Source: CAYRNY01 sp964425755
GTDB lineage: Bacteria; Chloroflexota; Anaerolineae; Aggregatilineales; Aggregatilineaceae
Length of the DNA stretch: 64,000 bases
Reading direction: 5' to 3'
Assembly: GCA_964425755.1 (NCBI GenBank)
Contig: CAYRNY010000002.1
Span: forward strand, 248,001 to 312,000
Below the pieces are notes generated by a model. That model had not been told where the DNA came from and did no database searches. It worked only from the letters and a program-made list of their open reading frames with translations. The stretch's first letter is position 1, and each line of letters begins with the position of its first letter. Made by a program: the position numbers and the translations under genes. Below, one piece after another: positions 42,040 through 52,700 of this stretch.

Positions 42040-44817
42040 ATGACTGTGGATCGGCAACTCAGAATGGCCGGGATCACACAACTCGCCGCAGTCGTAGCGG
42101 CCAACCGGGATACGGCAACCGGTATTCGCCAGGCGTTGGACCTGTTGCAGGAGCGGCTGGCATGTACCGCGGTAGGTGTGTGGGTGGTGGAAGAATCGGG
42201 ACGCGTGCTGCGCGGCTTTGCGACGTCAACGGGCGGGCACGCGGTGCCAGACATCGTCACCCAGCAGGACAGCGTGCTGGTTGCGGCTGTGCGTAAAGGA
42301 CGTGCGGTGAGTGTTACAGGAGGACAGTGGCCCGCCGGGGATGGCGTGTTCGGTGCAGCGGGATATGTGACGGCGCTGTTTATGCCGTTGCTGTGGGGCG
42401 GACAGGCGCGCGGTGTGTTAGGGCTGTTTGATCGCGCTGCGGAGCGTAACTTTGACACGGCTATGCCCGCTGTTCAAACGATCGCGCCCCTGCTCGCGGC
42501 GGCACTGGCGCAACCGGTACAGGATGCCGCAGAGATGCGCGCGCTCCTGCAAGCCGAAAGGGATCGGCTGCTGCATCTGCAGGTCGCGACACGGCAGATG
42601 CTGGAACAGACGAATATGGACGCGAATCTGCACGCCGCGGTCGAGGCAATCCAGGCATTGGGTTGGCAACGCGTCAGGCTGGCGTTGTTTGAAGAGGGGA
42701 ACGGGCATGTTGATAAGCTCTTTGCGGCGGGGCTGGACCGTGAGGGGCAGCAAACCCATACAAGCATGATTGTGCCGGGTGGCACCTGGCAGCGACTGGT
42801 TAACGGCGAACTGGAACGACACCGGGATACGGGCCTGTACTGCCTGTACATCGGCGATCCACACAACCCAACATGGCAAGCTGGGGACATGCTGCTGGCA
42901 GTGTTGCAGGTAGGGCAGGGCGACATCGTGGGGCTGATCCGGCTCGACGAGCCGGTAAGCGGGCTGCGCCCAACGCCAGAGGCGTTACGCCCGGTTGACA
43001 TTCTCGCGAACCAGATCGCGTACATTGTCGAAAACGCGCGCCTGATCCGGCGCGTATCGGAGACGGCAGACGCCCTGTCCGAACAAGTCGAAGAGCTTTC
43101 GATGATGCACCGCGCCGATCGTGAGTTGAGCACGCACCTGAACGTCGAGCGGGTCATGCGGTTGACGATGGATTGGGCGCTGCGCCGCACAAATGCGATC
43201 ACCGGCCTGGTGATGGTGATGACGCAAGATCGCCGCGGGTTGGTTCCATCGGTCATTATGGGTGAGATCGACCGCACGTCGTTTGTGTACGACGAGCAGA
43301 ATCCGTATCCGGTCATGGACGGGGTTATCGGGGCGACTGCCCGCACAGGGCAGACACAGGTGGTTCGGGACGTGCATGAAAAACCGGGTACTGGCGCGTT
43401 CTTCCCACGCGCACGCACATATATCGCCGTGCCGCTATCCATGCGCGGGGAAGTGCTGGGGGTAATCGTGCTGGCATCCGATCGCGCGGATGCGTTCGGG
43501 GAGGCTGATGTGAGCTTTCTCGAACGGCTGGCGCGCCGTGCGGCGGTTGCGTTCGACAACGCGCGGCTGTACCGGCAATCCGAGCAACTGGCGGATGACA
43601 TGGCGGTGATATACACCGCGAGCCGCGCGATCACATCCACCCTCGAGCATGACGAGATTTTGCGGCGCATCGCGCAGGCGATGGCAGTTGCATTGGAGTG
43701 TTCCAGCACGGTGATTTTTGATTACGTGCGGGAAAACAGCGAGGTGCAGGTGTTGAGCGTGTACCGGCTGGGCACGGCGAACAATGCGAGCGAACAATTG
43801 CCCGATGTGAAGACCACGCTGCCGCTTGACGCGTTTCCATCCCTGCGGATGGCGGTCGAGCAGCAGCATCCGCTTGTCCTGCGCGCCGACGACCCGGCAC
43901 TTTCGCCAGCAGACCGGCAGTACCTGCTGGAAAATCAAATGTACGCGATGGTGTTGATCCCGCTGGTAGCGCAGGATGAATTGATCGGCCTGGCCGCCGT
44001 TGTCGAAGGGCGGCATGACCGCCAGTTCACATCGAACGACGTGTTCAAGGTGGAAACGCTCGCCAGCCAGGCGGCGATCGCATTGCGGCAGTCGATGCTG
44101 TACAACGAGGTGCTAGGGCTGGAAAAACTCAAATCCGAGATGATCCGCATGGCGTCGCACGACCTGCGCAATCCGCTGAACAACATTATGGGTTATATCG
44201 AACTGCTGGCGATGGAAATCGGCGAAAGTGAACCCGCGCCCGACGTGATGATGCACCTCGAGCAGTTGCGGCGCGGCACGCGCGCGATGCAATCACTGCT
44301 CGAAGACCTGCTGACACTTGAACGGATCGAAAGCGACCGCCTGGGCGAATGGGAGCTGTTTGATCTGCGTGGCCTGGCGGCTGAAGTAGTCGAAGAGCAG
44401 CAGGGCAGCGCCGCACGCAAACATCACACGCTGGCGCTGGAGTACCCCGACCTGCCGATGCAACTGCATGGCAGCATCACGCAGATGCGGCAGGCGATCG
44501 CCAACCTGGTGGGAAATGCGATCAAGTACACCCCGGAACACGGGCAAATAGAGGTTGAGCTTAAGGGGCAGGGTAAACGGCTACATTTTGAGGTGCGTGA
44601 CAATGGTTACGGCATTTCGCCAGAACGACAGGCGCGCGTGTTCGAGCGATTTTATCGCGCGCAGGAACCGGGCACCGAGCATATCGGTGGCACGGGGTTG
44701 GGGCTGAGTCTGGTCAAGACGGTGATTGAGCGACACGGCGGGGCGGTGTGGTTTGAGAGCGCGCCCGGGGCCGGCAGCACGTTCGGATTCTGGGTACCGG
44801 CGGCGACGGAAGAATGA
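42040..44817 (+). CDS. Multi-GAF sensor histidine kinase, 925 residues
   Basis: A large cytosolic kinase without membrane segments. About four GAF-like domains are arrayed in residues 10-690 (for example NRDTATGIRQALDLLQERL, HLNVERVMRLTMDW, and ALECSSTVIFDYV). HisKA carries MASHDLRNPLNNIMGY with His707. HATPase_c has NLVGNAIKYTPEHG, DNGYGIS and GTGLGLS. It probably integrates several small-molecule or redox signals. No receiver domain lies nearby. It is followed after 95 nt by the Clp_N-kinase fusion, so the two may be functionally linked. Confidence 0.9.
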   Translation: MTVDRQLRMAGITQLAAVVAANRDTATGIRQALDLLQERLACTAVGVWVVEESGRVLRGFATSTGGHAVPDIVTQQDSVLVAAVRKGRAVSVTGGQWPAGDGVFGAAGYVTALFMPLLWGGQARGVLGLFDRAAERNFDTAMPAVQTIAPLLAAALAQPVQDAAEMRALLQAERDRLLHLQVATRQMLEQTNMDANLHAAVEAIQALGWQRVRLALFEEGNGHVDKLFAAGLDREGQQTHTSMIVPGGTWQRLVNGELERHRDTGLYCLYIGDPHNPTWQAGDMLLAVLQVGQGDIVGLIRLDEPVSGLRPTPEALRPVDILANQIAYIVENARLIRRVSETADALSEQVEELSMMHRADRELSTHLNVERVMRLTMDWALRRTNAITGLVMVMTQDRRGLVPSVIMGEIDRTSFVYDEQNPYPVMDGVIGATARTGQTQVVRDVHEKPGTGAFFPRARTYIAVPLSMRGEVLGVIVLASDRADAFGEADVSFLERLARRAAVAFDNARLYRQSEQLADDMAVIYTASRAITSTLEHDEILRRIAQAMAVALECSSTVIFDYVRENSEVQVLSVYRLGTANNASEQLPDVKTTLPLDAFPSLRMAVEQQHPLVLRADDPALSPADRQYLLENQMYAMVLIPLVAQDELIGLAAVVEGRHDRQFTSNDVFKVETLASQAAIALRQSMLYNEVLGLEKLKSEMIRMASHDLRNPLNNIMGYIELLAMEIGESEPAPDVMMHLEQLRRGTRAMQSLLEDLLTLERIESDRLGEWELFDLRGLAAEVVEEQQGSAARKHHTLALEYPDLPMQLHGSITQMRQAIANLVGNAIKYTPEHGQIEVELKGQGKRLHFEVRDNGYGISPERQARVFERFYRAQEPGTEHIGGTGLGLSLVKTVIERHGGAVWFESAPGAGSTFGFWVPAATEE

Positions 44818-44912
44818 CGCGGCCTTCCGATAAGAAGGCGCTTGGAAGGCGAACGATTTGTCCGGCTGAGCGGTCATGCTTCTGTGTTCCGGGCAAGTGA
44901 CGGAGGTGCATC

Positions 44913-46922
44913 GTGAGCGACATCTCGTTTGAGGAAATTCTGACCCTTGCGCGCCAGGAGTCCGCCAGCTTGCACCATTACTTCATCGGGGTGGAACACC
45001 TATTCATCGCGCTGACAAAAGTCTCCGGCGGCCTGACAGCGGCAGTACTCGACCGGCACGGCCTGTCGGGGCGTTTCGTGCGCTACAGCATTCGTGAGAC
45101 GGTCGGACGTTATGAGGACCGGCGTTTCTGGCCCGGTTTCCCTGAGACGCCGCGCGCCGCACGCGTGCTTGCTCAAGCTTCGCATTACGAGGCACAGGGA
45201 TATTCGCCGGAACGGGCGCTGCTGTTGGCGATTCTGGAAGAGAACGACAACGTGGTCGTTCGCGTCCTGCGCGGGATGGGGATGGAGGCAGGCGTTTTGG
45301 CGCGCGCGGTAGCGGAATGGGACATCCCGCTGGAGGCGCGGGTGCCGGAGGTACCGATTCGCGGCCCCGTGACGCTGGACACCGGGCGCGAGCGCGTGCT
45401 GCAGATGATGTTCCGTGAGTATGCCGCGATCGATGTACTGCGCGAATTGGACGGCGGGTACAGCACGGCGCAGGTCTTGCTGGTGCATCCGGAGCGCATC
45501 GGCGGGGGGAAAGATGCCCCGGTAGTCGTCAAGCTGGATGACCGCGATCACATTCTTTACGAGCGGCTGCGCTATGACCAGTACGTGCACCGCAGGTTGC
45601 CGTTGGGGGCCGCGCGATTGATCGATGCCCCGGCCACACCGGATGACACGCCTTATGGCGGGCTGAAGTACCAGTTTGTGGGCGACCTGGACACGACCAA
45701 ACCGGTCAACTTACGCGAGGTCGCTGTTCAGGATGCGGGGTATGATCTCAACGTTTTGATCCGGCAGTTGTTCGACCAGTTCGGCGCTGGCTGGTGGAAA
45801 GAGCGCCAACCATACCGCTTCGGTGCGTGGCGTGAGTATGAGCACGTGCTGCCGCCGGCCCTGGTGGCGGATTGGCTGCCGGAAACGGCGTTTGGAGCCA
45901 CCGGGCACGTGATCGCTCCGCTGGGCAACTGGAGCCGCAGCGACCATATCTTGCCGGGCGAGATCGTGCGGCTGAACCGGTTCTTCGTGCGCAAAACCGA
46001 CGTGGAGCGTGACGCGCTGTACCTGGTGGCGGGGGCCAAGCCGGAGGCGATCAACCGGTCCGGTGAGGTCGAGGTGCGCGGCATGAACCTGGTGCACAGG
46101 CGCTTTTTGCGCGGGCAGGAGGTTGAGGCGCTGGTCGGACGTGTGGTGAGCACGCGCTACGATCTGCTGCTGCGGCACTTGCAGGAGCTTGACCCTGGCT
46201 TTGACCTGCGCCTGGATGAGCTGCCTTCCGGGCGCACAACCATGCCGACGCTGCCCAATCCACTGCAGCATTTTTACGAGCTGTTGCAGCGGCAGATCAA
46301 CGGTAATCTTTCGACGATACACGGCGATATGCATATGGCGAATGTGCTGGTCGGGCCGCAAGGGAACCCCTGGCTGATCGATTTTGCGCTGGTCCGCGAC
46401 GGGCACACATTGTTTGATTGGGCGCTACTGGAGCTCAGCCTGCTGGTTCATGTGGCAGCGAACCTCGTGCCTTCCGATTGGGAAAGCCAGTGGGGCGTGG
46501 TCGAGCGATTGCATGCGATCAATCGTGGCGAAGAAAGCGCGCTGCACGCGGAACCACCCGTAACGCGCGTGCTGGCCGCGGTGAAGACGATCCGTGAGGT
46601 GGTGCGGGAGTGTCTGTACGATCCGGCGCTCTGGAATGAATACTACATTCCGCTGGCTTTGATCGGGCTGCGCGCGATGGGCTGGCGGACTGAGGGGATA
46701 GGCAGCCGGCGCCTGGCGTTCCTGGTATCGGCGTTGGCGCTTCACGAGGTTCGGGGATCCGAGGGAGTGGGGTCGACGGACGGGATGGACATGGCCGCGA
46801 CGGATCGCGAATTCTCCGCCTACATCGATCCGACAGGTCCCATGCACAAAGCCTCGGGACAGGAGACATCACCAGAACCTGACGCGGACCGGGTGGATGA
46901 TGAAAGCGACGACGGTTTGTAG
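44913..46922 (+). CDS. Clp_N domain fused to APH/TCAD-like kinase fold
   Basis: A 669-residue protein. Residues about 5-140 look like a double Clp_N repeat (FEEILTLARQESASLHHYFIGVEHLFIAL, then a second copy with RAARVLAQASHYEAQGYSP), the adaptor and substrate-binding domain of ClpA/C. The remaining part resembles an aminoglycoside-phosphotransferase or TCAD9-type kinase fold: a possible VVVKLDD Lys strand, a catalytic loop HGDMHMANVLV from His470, and IDFALV in place of DFG. No AAA+ module is present. A tail of about 60 residues is acidic. It may phosphorylate or recruit a Clp-related target; this is inference. TCAD naming is from memory. Confidence 0.72.
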   Translation: MSDISFEEILTLARQESASLHHYFIGVEHLFIALTKVSGGLTAAVLDRHGLSGRFVRYSIRETVGRYEDRRFWPGFPETPRAARVLAQASHYEAQGYSPERALLLAILEENDNVVVRVLRGMGMEAGVLARAVAEWDIPLEARVPEVPIRGPVTLDTGRERVLQMMFREYAAIDVLRELDGGYSTAQVLLVHPERIGGGKDAPVVVKLDDRDHILYERLRYDQYVHRRLPLGAARLIDAPATPDDTPYGGLKYQFVGDLDTTKPVNLREVAVQDAGYDLNVLIRQLFDQFGAGWWKERQPYRFGAWREYEHVLPPALVADWLPETAFGATGHVIAPLGNWSRSDHILPGEIVRLNRFFVRKTDVERDALYLVAGAKPEAINRSGEVEVRGMNLVHRRFLRGQEVEALVGRVVSTRYDLLLRHLQELDPGFDLRLDELPSGRTTMPTLPNPLQHFYELLQRQINGNLSTIHGDMHMANVLVGPQGNPWLIDFALVRDGHTLFDWALLELSLLVHVAANLVPSDWESQWGVVERLHAINRGEESALHAEPPVTRVLAAVKTIREVVRECLYDPALWNEYYIPLALIGLRAMGWRTEGIGSRRLAFLVSALALHEVRGSEGVGSTDGMDMAATDREFSAYIDPTGPMHKASGQETSPEPDADRVDDESDDGL

Positions 46923-46960
46923 TCCCCGTGTGTCTCCGTGCCTTGCATAGCTCGCGGTGT

Positions 46961-47521
46961 TCACGGGCAGGCAAAGGGCCGGCTGACGGTGGTGCCGTCG
47001 GCGCTGGCGGTTGCGAGCCAGCATGGTTCGGTTAATACGATCTCGTCGCGGGTTATATCGGTGATACGAATCGTGACGTCGCTTTCATCCAGCGGCGGAT
47101 CGGCCTCGTCGAAATAGTAACGGGCGGTGCCGCCATCCTGTTCGACGATTAAGCTGTAAGCGCCAGATGCGCGCACGTGCCCGATCGTGGTCGCTGTGCG
47201 CTGTGATTCTACAAGCTTGAAGCTGGCCGGACCTTCGATGTCTGCGCGCCCGCCGTTGATCGCAAACGTGATCACCGCGCGGCTTCCAGGCTCAAGTTGC
47301 AGGGTATGGTTAACGCGCAGCCGGGTGTGCTCGCCGTCGTTCTGCGACAGGGGGCGCGGGGCCCGGTTGGGGATGATCAGCACGGCGTCACCTTCAAGTG
47401 CGGTGATTGTGGCGTCAAAAGTGACGTTATAGGACACAAAAAGCGATGCCGCAAATGCCGCCGCTGCCAGGATCAGCACGGCAAGCAGGGCCCGGATTAT
47501 GCCTCGGCTGTGATGATCCAT
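46961..47521 (-). CDS. Membrane-anchored FecR-like beta protein
   Basis: A 186-residue protein with one N-terminal membrane helix (IIRALLAVLILAAAAFAASLFV) and an extracytoplasmic beta-rich region. The pattern GDAVLIIPNRA, then LQLEPGSRAVITFAINGG and ADIEGPASFKL, resembles a FecR/DUF4880-type beta sandwich. GGGGGA precedes ATG 47521; longer starts are unsupported. It has two Cys near the C-terminus (EPCWLA and PFACP). It converges on the Clp_N-kinase gene and lies downstream of the L,D-transpeptidase terminator. Confidence 0.7.
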   Translation of the reverse strand: MDHHSRGIIRALLAVLILAAAAFAASLFVSYNVTFDATITALEGDAVLIIPNRAPRPLSQNDGEHTRLRVNHTLQLEPGSRAVITFAINGGRADIEGPASFKLVESQRTATTIGHVRASGAYSLIVEQDGGTARYYFDEADPPLDESDVTIRITDITRDEIVLTEPCWLATASADGTTVSRPFACP

Positions 47522-47596
47522 CGCTTCCCCCTGGTATCGTGGAAACGCCGCGCGGTTCTCTGTGGCGTAATTTCTACGAATTATCGCGTGCTGAAA

Positions 47597-47642
47597 CAAA
47601 AAACCAGGGCGCATTGCGCTGTGTGTGCGGTATGCGCCCCTG
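47597..47642 (-). terminator. Terminator of L,D-transpeptidase gene
   Basis: On the minus strand CAGGGGCGCAT pairs with ATGCGCCCTG (one bulge), followed by GGTTTTTTG. It sits about 30 nt past the stop. Confidence 0.7.
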
Positions 47643-47670
47643 TGTGTGTTTGGGTACTGGTACGTATCGC

Positions 47671-48825
47671 TTAACGACGCGCCCAGGCCGGAAGGTCCCT
47701 GCGGTATTTGCCGCTGCTGTAGACGTAGACCCAGGCGTCGTTGTGCTCTTCGGCGCTGGTCCAATCGTAGAGCCACCAGGAGTCCATGATCGACAGATTG
47801 ACGCAGCCGTGACTCTGGCGGTAGCCGAACCGGTCGTGCCAGTAGGTCCCGTGCAGGCCGATATCATCATCAAAGTACATCACGTAGGGCACTTCTTCGA
47901 TGAAGTAGAAGTCCGGCTGGCCGACCGCGCCGCTCATGCGTGTGGCGTCATAACGCTCATAGATTCTGAACAACCCTTCGCGCGTGCTCCACTGCGGCAG
48001 CCCCGACGAGATCAGCGTGGCAAAAACCATCCGATCGCCTTCATAAGCAACCGCCGTTTGCTCGTAGAGGTCTATGGCTATCCAATAATCATCCGGGCCG
48101 ACTCCTTCGGGGCGTTCGATAGTTTTTACTTTAGCGACGCGGATTTGCTGCACCCACTGGTTTGGGCCGACGAGGTACCATTCCCAGCCGTCCACAATCT
48201 CGATGCCGTAGATGTTCATCATGGTGTAGCGTTCGATGATCTCGGCGTCTTGATCTTGCGGGCCGCCGGGGTAGTGGCTGGGACGCGCTTCAGCCAGCAT
48301 CCAGGCGAAGGGACGCCTGGGCTGCGTGGTGATTTCGACACCGGAAAACTCTGAGACATCAGCCCAGGTGATGTGCTCATCCTTGACCCATGCGCCATAG
48401 TTGATCTGCGTGTGGCCCTGGGTCGAGTTGATGATCGTGACGTAGTTATACCCCTGGCTGATCTGCCCGATGGGGTTGCCGTTCGGGGCGTCGTAGATCG
48501 TGACATCGCCGAGCAAACGCCGGTAGGCACGCGTCCAGACGACCTCCTCGTCATAGGGCACCTGGACCACGTCCGGGACCGGGTGCGCCCGCATTTCAGC
48601 TTCGGCGGCACGCAACTCGATCGCGGTCATGCCGGTGTCGGTGATGCAGTCGTCAGGGATGTTCGGTTCTTCGCCTGCGGGCGTAGCCGCGATCGCAGCA
48701 GCGATGCGCTCGGCACAGGTTTCGTCGCGTTCGTCACCAGGAAAGGCGGCAACGGGTAGGGCCTGTAGCACAAGGACAACAACGGTTACAATAATGACGA
48801 TAAACTGCTTCCGACGGACGCTCAT
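47671..48825 (-). CDS. L,D-transpeptidase (YkuD) with signal peptide
   Basis: A 384-residue exported protein. The signal peptide is FIVIIVTVVVLVLQALPVAA. An SH3-like segment (YDAPNGNPIGQISQGYNYV) lies near 115-160. The YkuD domain spans about 247-375 and carries the catalytic signature QSHGCVNLS with the nucleophilic Cys near residue 340, plus the upstream HGTYWHDRFG. These enzymes make 3-3 peptidoglycan cross-links or attach proteins to the wall. It is monocistronic with its own terminator. Two Cys in the N-terminal part may form a disulfide. Confidence 0.9.
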   Translation of the reverse strand: MSVRRKQFIVIIVTVVVLVLQALPVAAFPGDERDETCAERIAAAIAATPAGEEPNIPDDCITDTGMTAIELRAAEAEMRAHPVPDVVQVPYDEEVVWTRAYRRLLGDVTIYDAPNGNPIGQISQGYNYVTIINSTQGHTQINYGAWVKDEHITWADVSEFSGVEITTQPRRPFAWMLAEARPSHYPGGPQDQDAEIIERYTMMNIYGIEIVDGWEWYLVGPNQWVQQIRVAKVKTIERPEGVGPDDYWIAIDLYEQTAVAYEGDRMVFATLISSGLPQWSTREGLFRIYERYDATRMSGAVGQPDFYFIEEVPYVMYFDDDIGLHGTYWHDRFGYRQSHGCVNLSIMDSWWLYDWTSAEEHNDAWVYVYSSGKYRRDLPAWARR

Positions 48826-49081
48826 CAGATGCTAACCTCATCCTGATTTTCCGGTAGTTTAAGAGCATAGCAATGTTTGGGCTGCCGGTCAATATGTTGG
48901 CGTGTGGCGTCATTGTAGCGTCGGTTTTGGGGACGGTATGCCGGGTAAAGATGAATCGTTGCGAGAAGACCATCCCCATCCAGTCAACAATTGGTTATGA
49001 TTAGGAAGGAACGCGTTACGACTTTGTGCGCCATGCTGCGTATAGTCTCATAAACACCGGGCACAGAACAGGACGATCATT

Positions 49082-49798
49082 ATGGATGCAGGAGAAAATG
49101 GCCGCCGCGTCGTGCTGCGTGCGCTTGGATTGGTCAAAGATTTGCCACTGGGTAAGGTAGTGGTGCACGCGGTTCGCGGCGTTGATCTGAAAATCTACGA
49201 AAACGAGATGGTCGGCATTGTCGGCCCGTCAGGAAGTGGCAAGAGCACGCTGTTGGGGCTGATCGGAGGGCTGGACACGCCAACCGAAGGACGCATCGAG
49301 ATCGACGGTGTCGATGTTACGAATATGAGCGAGGGGCGGCTCACCGAGGTACGGAACGAGAAGATCGGGTTTGTGTTCCAGTTCTTCAACCTGATCCCGA
49401 CGCTGACGGCACTCGAAAATGTGATGCTGCCGATCCAGTTCGCGCAGCACCCGAAGTTTGACCCGGAACAGCGCGCGCGTGAGTTGCTCGACCTGCTCGG
49501 GCTCTCAGACCGGCTGAACCACCGCCCGATGGAGCTTTCGGGCGGCCAACAACAGCGTGTGGCGATCGCGCGGGCGCTGGCTAACAAGCCGCCCTTGTTG
49601 CTGGCTGACGAGCCGACCGGGAATCTTGACTCTGAGGCGTCGGCGGTGGTGATCGAGGCGTTGCGCGATGTGTGGCGCGAGACCGGCACCACGGTGATCC
49701 TGGTGACGCACGACCCGGAGTTGGCGGGGGAAATGGGGCGCACACTGCACCTGATCGATGGGCAGATCGTAGATGACCAGCAGCAGGTTACGGCATGA
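49082..49798 (+). CDS. ABC transporter ATPase, LolD/MacB type
   Basis: A 238-residue ATPase. Walker A is GPSGSGKST, the Q-loop VFQFFNLIPTLTALENV (typical of the LolD/MacB/FtsE class), the signature LSGGQQQRVAIARALANKP, Walker B LLLADEPTGNLD and the H-loop VTHD. It powers mechanotransmission rather than substrate pumping in this class. Its stop overlaps the start of the FtsX-like permease gene in an ATGA, so the two are translationally coupled and form one complex. AGGA lies 9 nt before ATG 49082. Confidence 0.95.
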   Translation: MDAGENGRRVVLRALGLVKDLPLGKVVVHAVRGVDLKIYENEMVGIVGPSGSGKSTLLGLIGGLDTPTEGRIEIDGVDVTNMSEGRLTEVRNEKIGFVFQFFNLIPTLTALENVMLPIQFAQHPKFDPEQRARELLDLLGLSDRLNHRPMELSGGQQQRVAIARALANKPPLLLADEPTGNLDSEASAVVIEALRDVWRETGTTVILVTHDPELAGEMGRTLHLIDGQIVDDQQQVTA

Positions 49799-52700
49799 TC
49801 GAAAAAGTTGCTGGGGCCGGTACGATGTGGAAGTTCGTGTGGTTTTCGATCGTTCACTCGCTGCGTGATATGTGGCGCAGCCGGGGGCGGACGCTGTTTG
49901 CGCTGGTGTGCGTGGCGACGGGCGTGGCCGCCGTTGTCGCGCTGCGCACGCTTGCCTTCATGGTGGGTGACGAACTCACATCCAACTTGGCGCAGATGAA
50001 CCGGGGCGACATCCGTGTTTATGCGTCAACCGGGGTGCCGGAACTGGTCGAACTGTCGGGCGGGCAACCCGTGTTCACGCAAGAAAGCGTCGACTTGATG
50101 CGCGAGTGGGCGGATGCCGAGGGGGTCGATATCATGGTCGCGCGGATGTCCACGGTCGCGCAGATCAAAGTGATAGATGACGGGCAGACTGGCGCTTCGG
50201 CCCCGGCGTTGGTCCTTTACGTAGAGCCGGATCGCTACCCGTTCTACGATGTGCTGCGGTTGTTTTCCCCCAGCGGCTTAACGTTCGCTGCGGCGCTCAG
50301 CGTGCCGGCGGACGAGAGCGATCCCTACCCGATTGTGATCTCCCGATCCATGTCGCGGCAGACGCGACTGGGGCTGCAGGTGGGTGATACGTTGCAGTTG
50401 GGGGCATCGGAACGCCTGTTTGTGGTAGCCGGGATTGCGGAAGCCGAAGCCGAGTCGTTGCTGACGCTGCCGCAGTCCGCTTTTTTTGATTACGCTTATT
50501 TGCCGCTGGATGCGCTGCCGCTCTTGGGGGAAAAACCGCTACCGGACCAGGTGTTCGTTCGCGTCCCGGCAGGCCGCGATGTTGGGCGGATTGAAGCGAG
50601 CCTGATCGCGCATTTGCAGGACGGCGTTGGTGCCGAGACCGATATAGAAAGAGAACTGAACCGCGCGACGGTGCCGGAACTGGAGGCGCAGAACCAGGAA
50701 ACCGCGGATGTGATCGACGACATGATCCTGGTGATGGGGCTGTCATCCCTGCTGATCGGCGGGATCGGGATCATCAATACGATGTTGGTCGTGGTTGGCC
50801 GCCGCACGCTGGAGATCGCGGTGCTGAAGACGCTCGGCCTGAAGGCGTACCGCGTGACGCTGCTGTTCCTGATCGAAGCGCTATTGCTGGGGTTGATCGG
50901 CAGCGTGATCGGGCTTGTGCTGGGCGTCGTGTTGAGCTACCTGATCCGTGACGTGGGCGAGACCGCTTTCCAGCTCACGCTGGAGTGGCGTCTTTATCCG
51001 GAAGCGTTGTCAAGCGGGCTCTTTCTGGGGCTGGTAATGACCGGGCTGTTCGGTTTCTTGCCCACACTGATCGCGGGGCAGGTGCGGCCTGCGGTCGTGC
51101 TGCGACCTAACGAGGCCCAGATGCCGGCTGCCGGGCTGGTGCAAGTGCTCGTGACGCTGGTTGTGATGATCACGGTGATCGGGCTGCTGGTCGACTCAAT
51201 TGTGGAAGGCGCGATTGAGTACGGGCCGGTGTATATGATCGTCGGTGGTGGCGCGCTGGTCGGCCTGTTCGGGGGCGTCATCATCGCCAATACGCGGTTT
51301 GGCAAGCCGATCCCGGACTTTTACACCTTCCGGCTGGCGCGACGTTTTGAGCGCCTGGACGGTTGGATCACCGGTGTGGCGGGGATCGTGTTTGGCTGGT
51401 TACCGCTGGCGCGCTGGCAGCGGGTTCCGCGACGCGAGCGTGGGCGGCGCGCGATCACGGCGGGTTTGCGCGGCCTGCGGCAGGCGATCCTGTTGTACGG
51501 CGCGCTGGCGATCGGGGCTGTGCTTGCATCCGCAATCATGCTAATCGCCAGCGAGGTGTGGTTGCCGTTCGGCCTGGGGGATGTGAAACCGGCCAATGAT
51601 ATTTATTACGCTTTCAAGAACGGTGATGCCCTCTGGGTTGCGGCGTGGCTCGCGATCACCGTCACTGTTGGTGGGCTGGTACGGTGGTTGGGGCGAGCGC
51701 TGGTGAGCGTGATCGCGTTGGGATCGCTCGGCGTGACGATCGGCAGCCTGGCCGGTCTGACCGCCGGGCGCGCGCTGGAAGCGGCGCTGTACGGTACGGG
51801 AGTCTGGAACGTGCTCGCGGAAATGTCGACCGGGGTGGTGCTGGTCGAGAGCGCGCTGGCGTTGCTGGGGGCTGTCTACGTCGGTTACTGGCTGCTTGTG
51901 TGGGCGGTGGGCAAACTGTCCCCGACGTTGTTGATGGCGTTGGTCAGTGTGGTGCTGGCAAGCCTGATCGCGGGGGTTGTGGCGGCGGCGGTATTGGTTG
52001 GCCGCTGGGCCGTGATTGTGCTGGTTGTGCTGGCAACGCTGGTGTGGCTGGCGATCCGGCTGCGCTTGTGGCAACGTTGGATGCGGGCACCGGTTGCCGC
52101 CCAAGCCTTACCCAGCCGGCAGCAATCCACTGTGACCGAGATCGCGCGGTCGGCGGCTTACGGCACGTCGAAGGTGATGCTCGGCTTGATGTTGCTCGGC
52201 GGCGGTTTTCTGATTGCGGATGTGTTGGGATCGCCGGAGTGGTGGGGCGGTGCGTTGGGGATGTTGGTGCTTGCGGCGTGGTTGTGGCGCTATCTGCGGC
52301 GCAGTTACACCGTCGATGGGCGCTTGATCCTGCGTGAAATGTCGGGACGGCGTGGCCGCGTCGCCTCGACTTTGCTGGGGTTGAGTGTCGGTATTGCGGG
52401 GCTTAGCCTCGTGTCGTTGACGACAGGCGCGGTCAGCCAACTGCTGCGCATACAGCTTGATCAGTCCACCGAAGGCAATCTCATTGTGTTTGGCACCCGG
52501 CCCGAGTTTGGGGCCGAGATCGGCGCGACGCTGGACCAGCAGCCGGATGTCGAGCATTACGCGCAGCTTACGGCGTATAACGGCATCTTAACCGCGATCA
52601 ACGGCGAGAAAATCGACATGGGCGGCCCGCCCGGGGTTGATCAGGCGGCAAGGGAAGAGCGCGAGAACAGCAATTTCGAGCACGTGGAAGACGGCATCAT

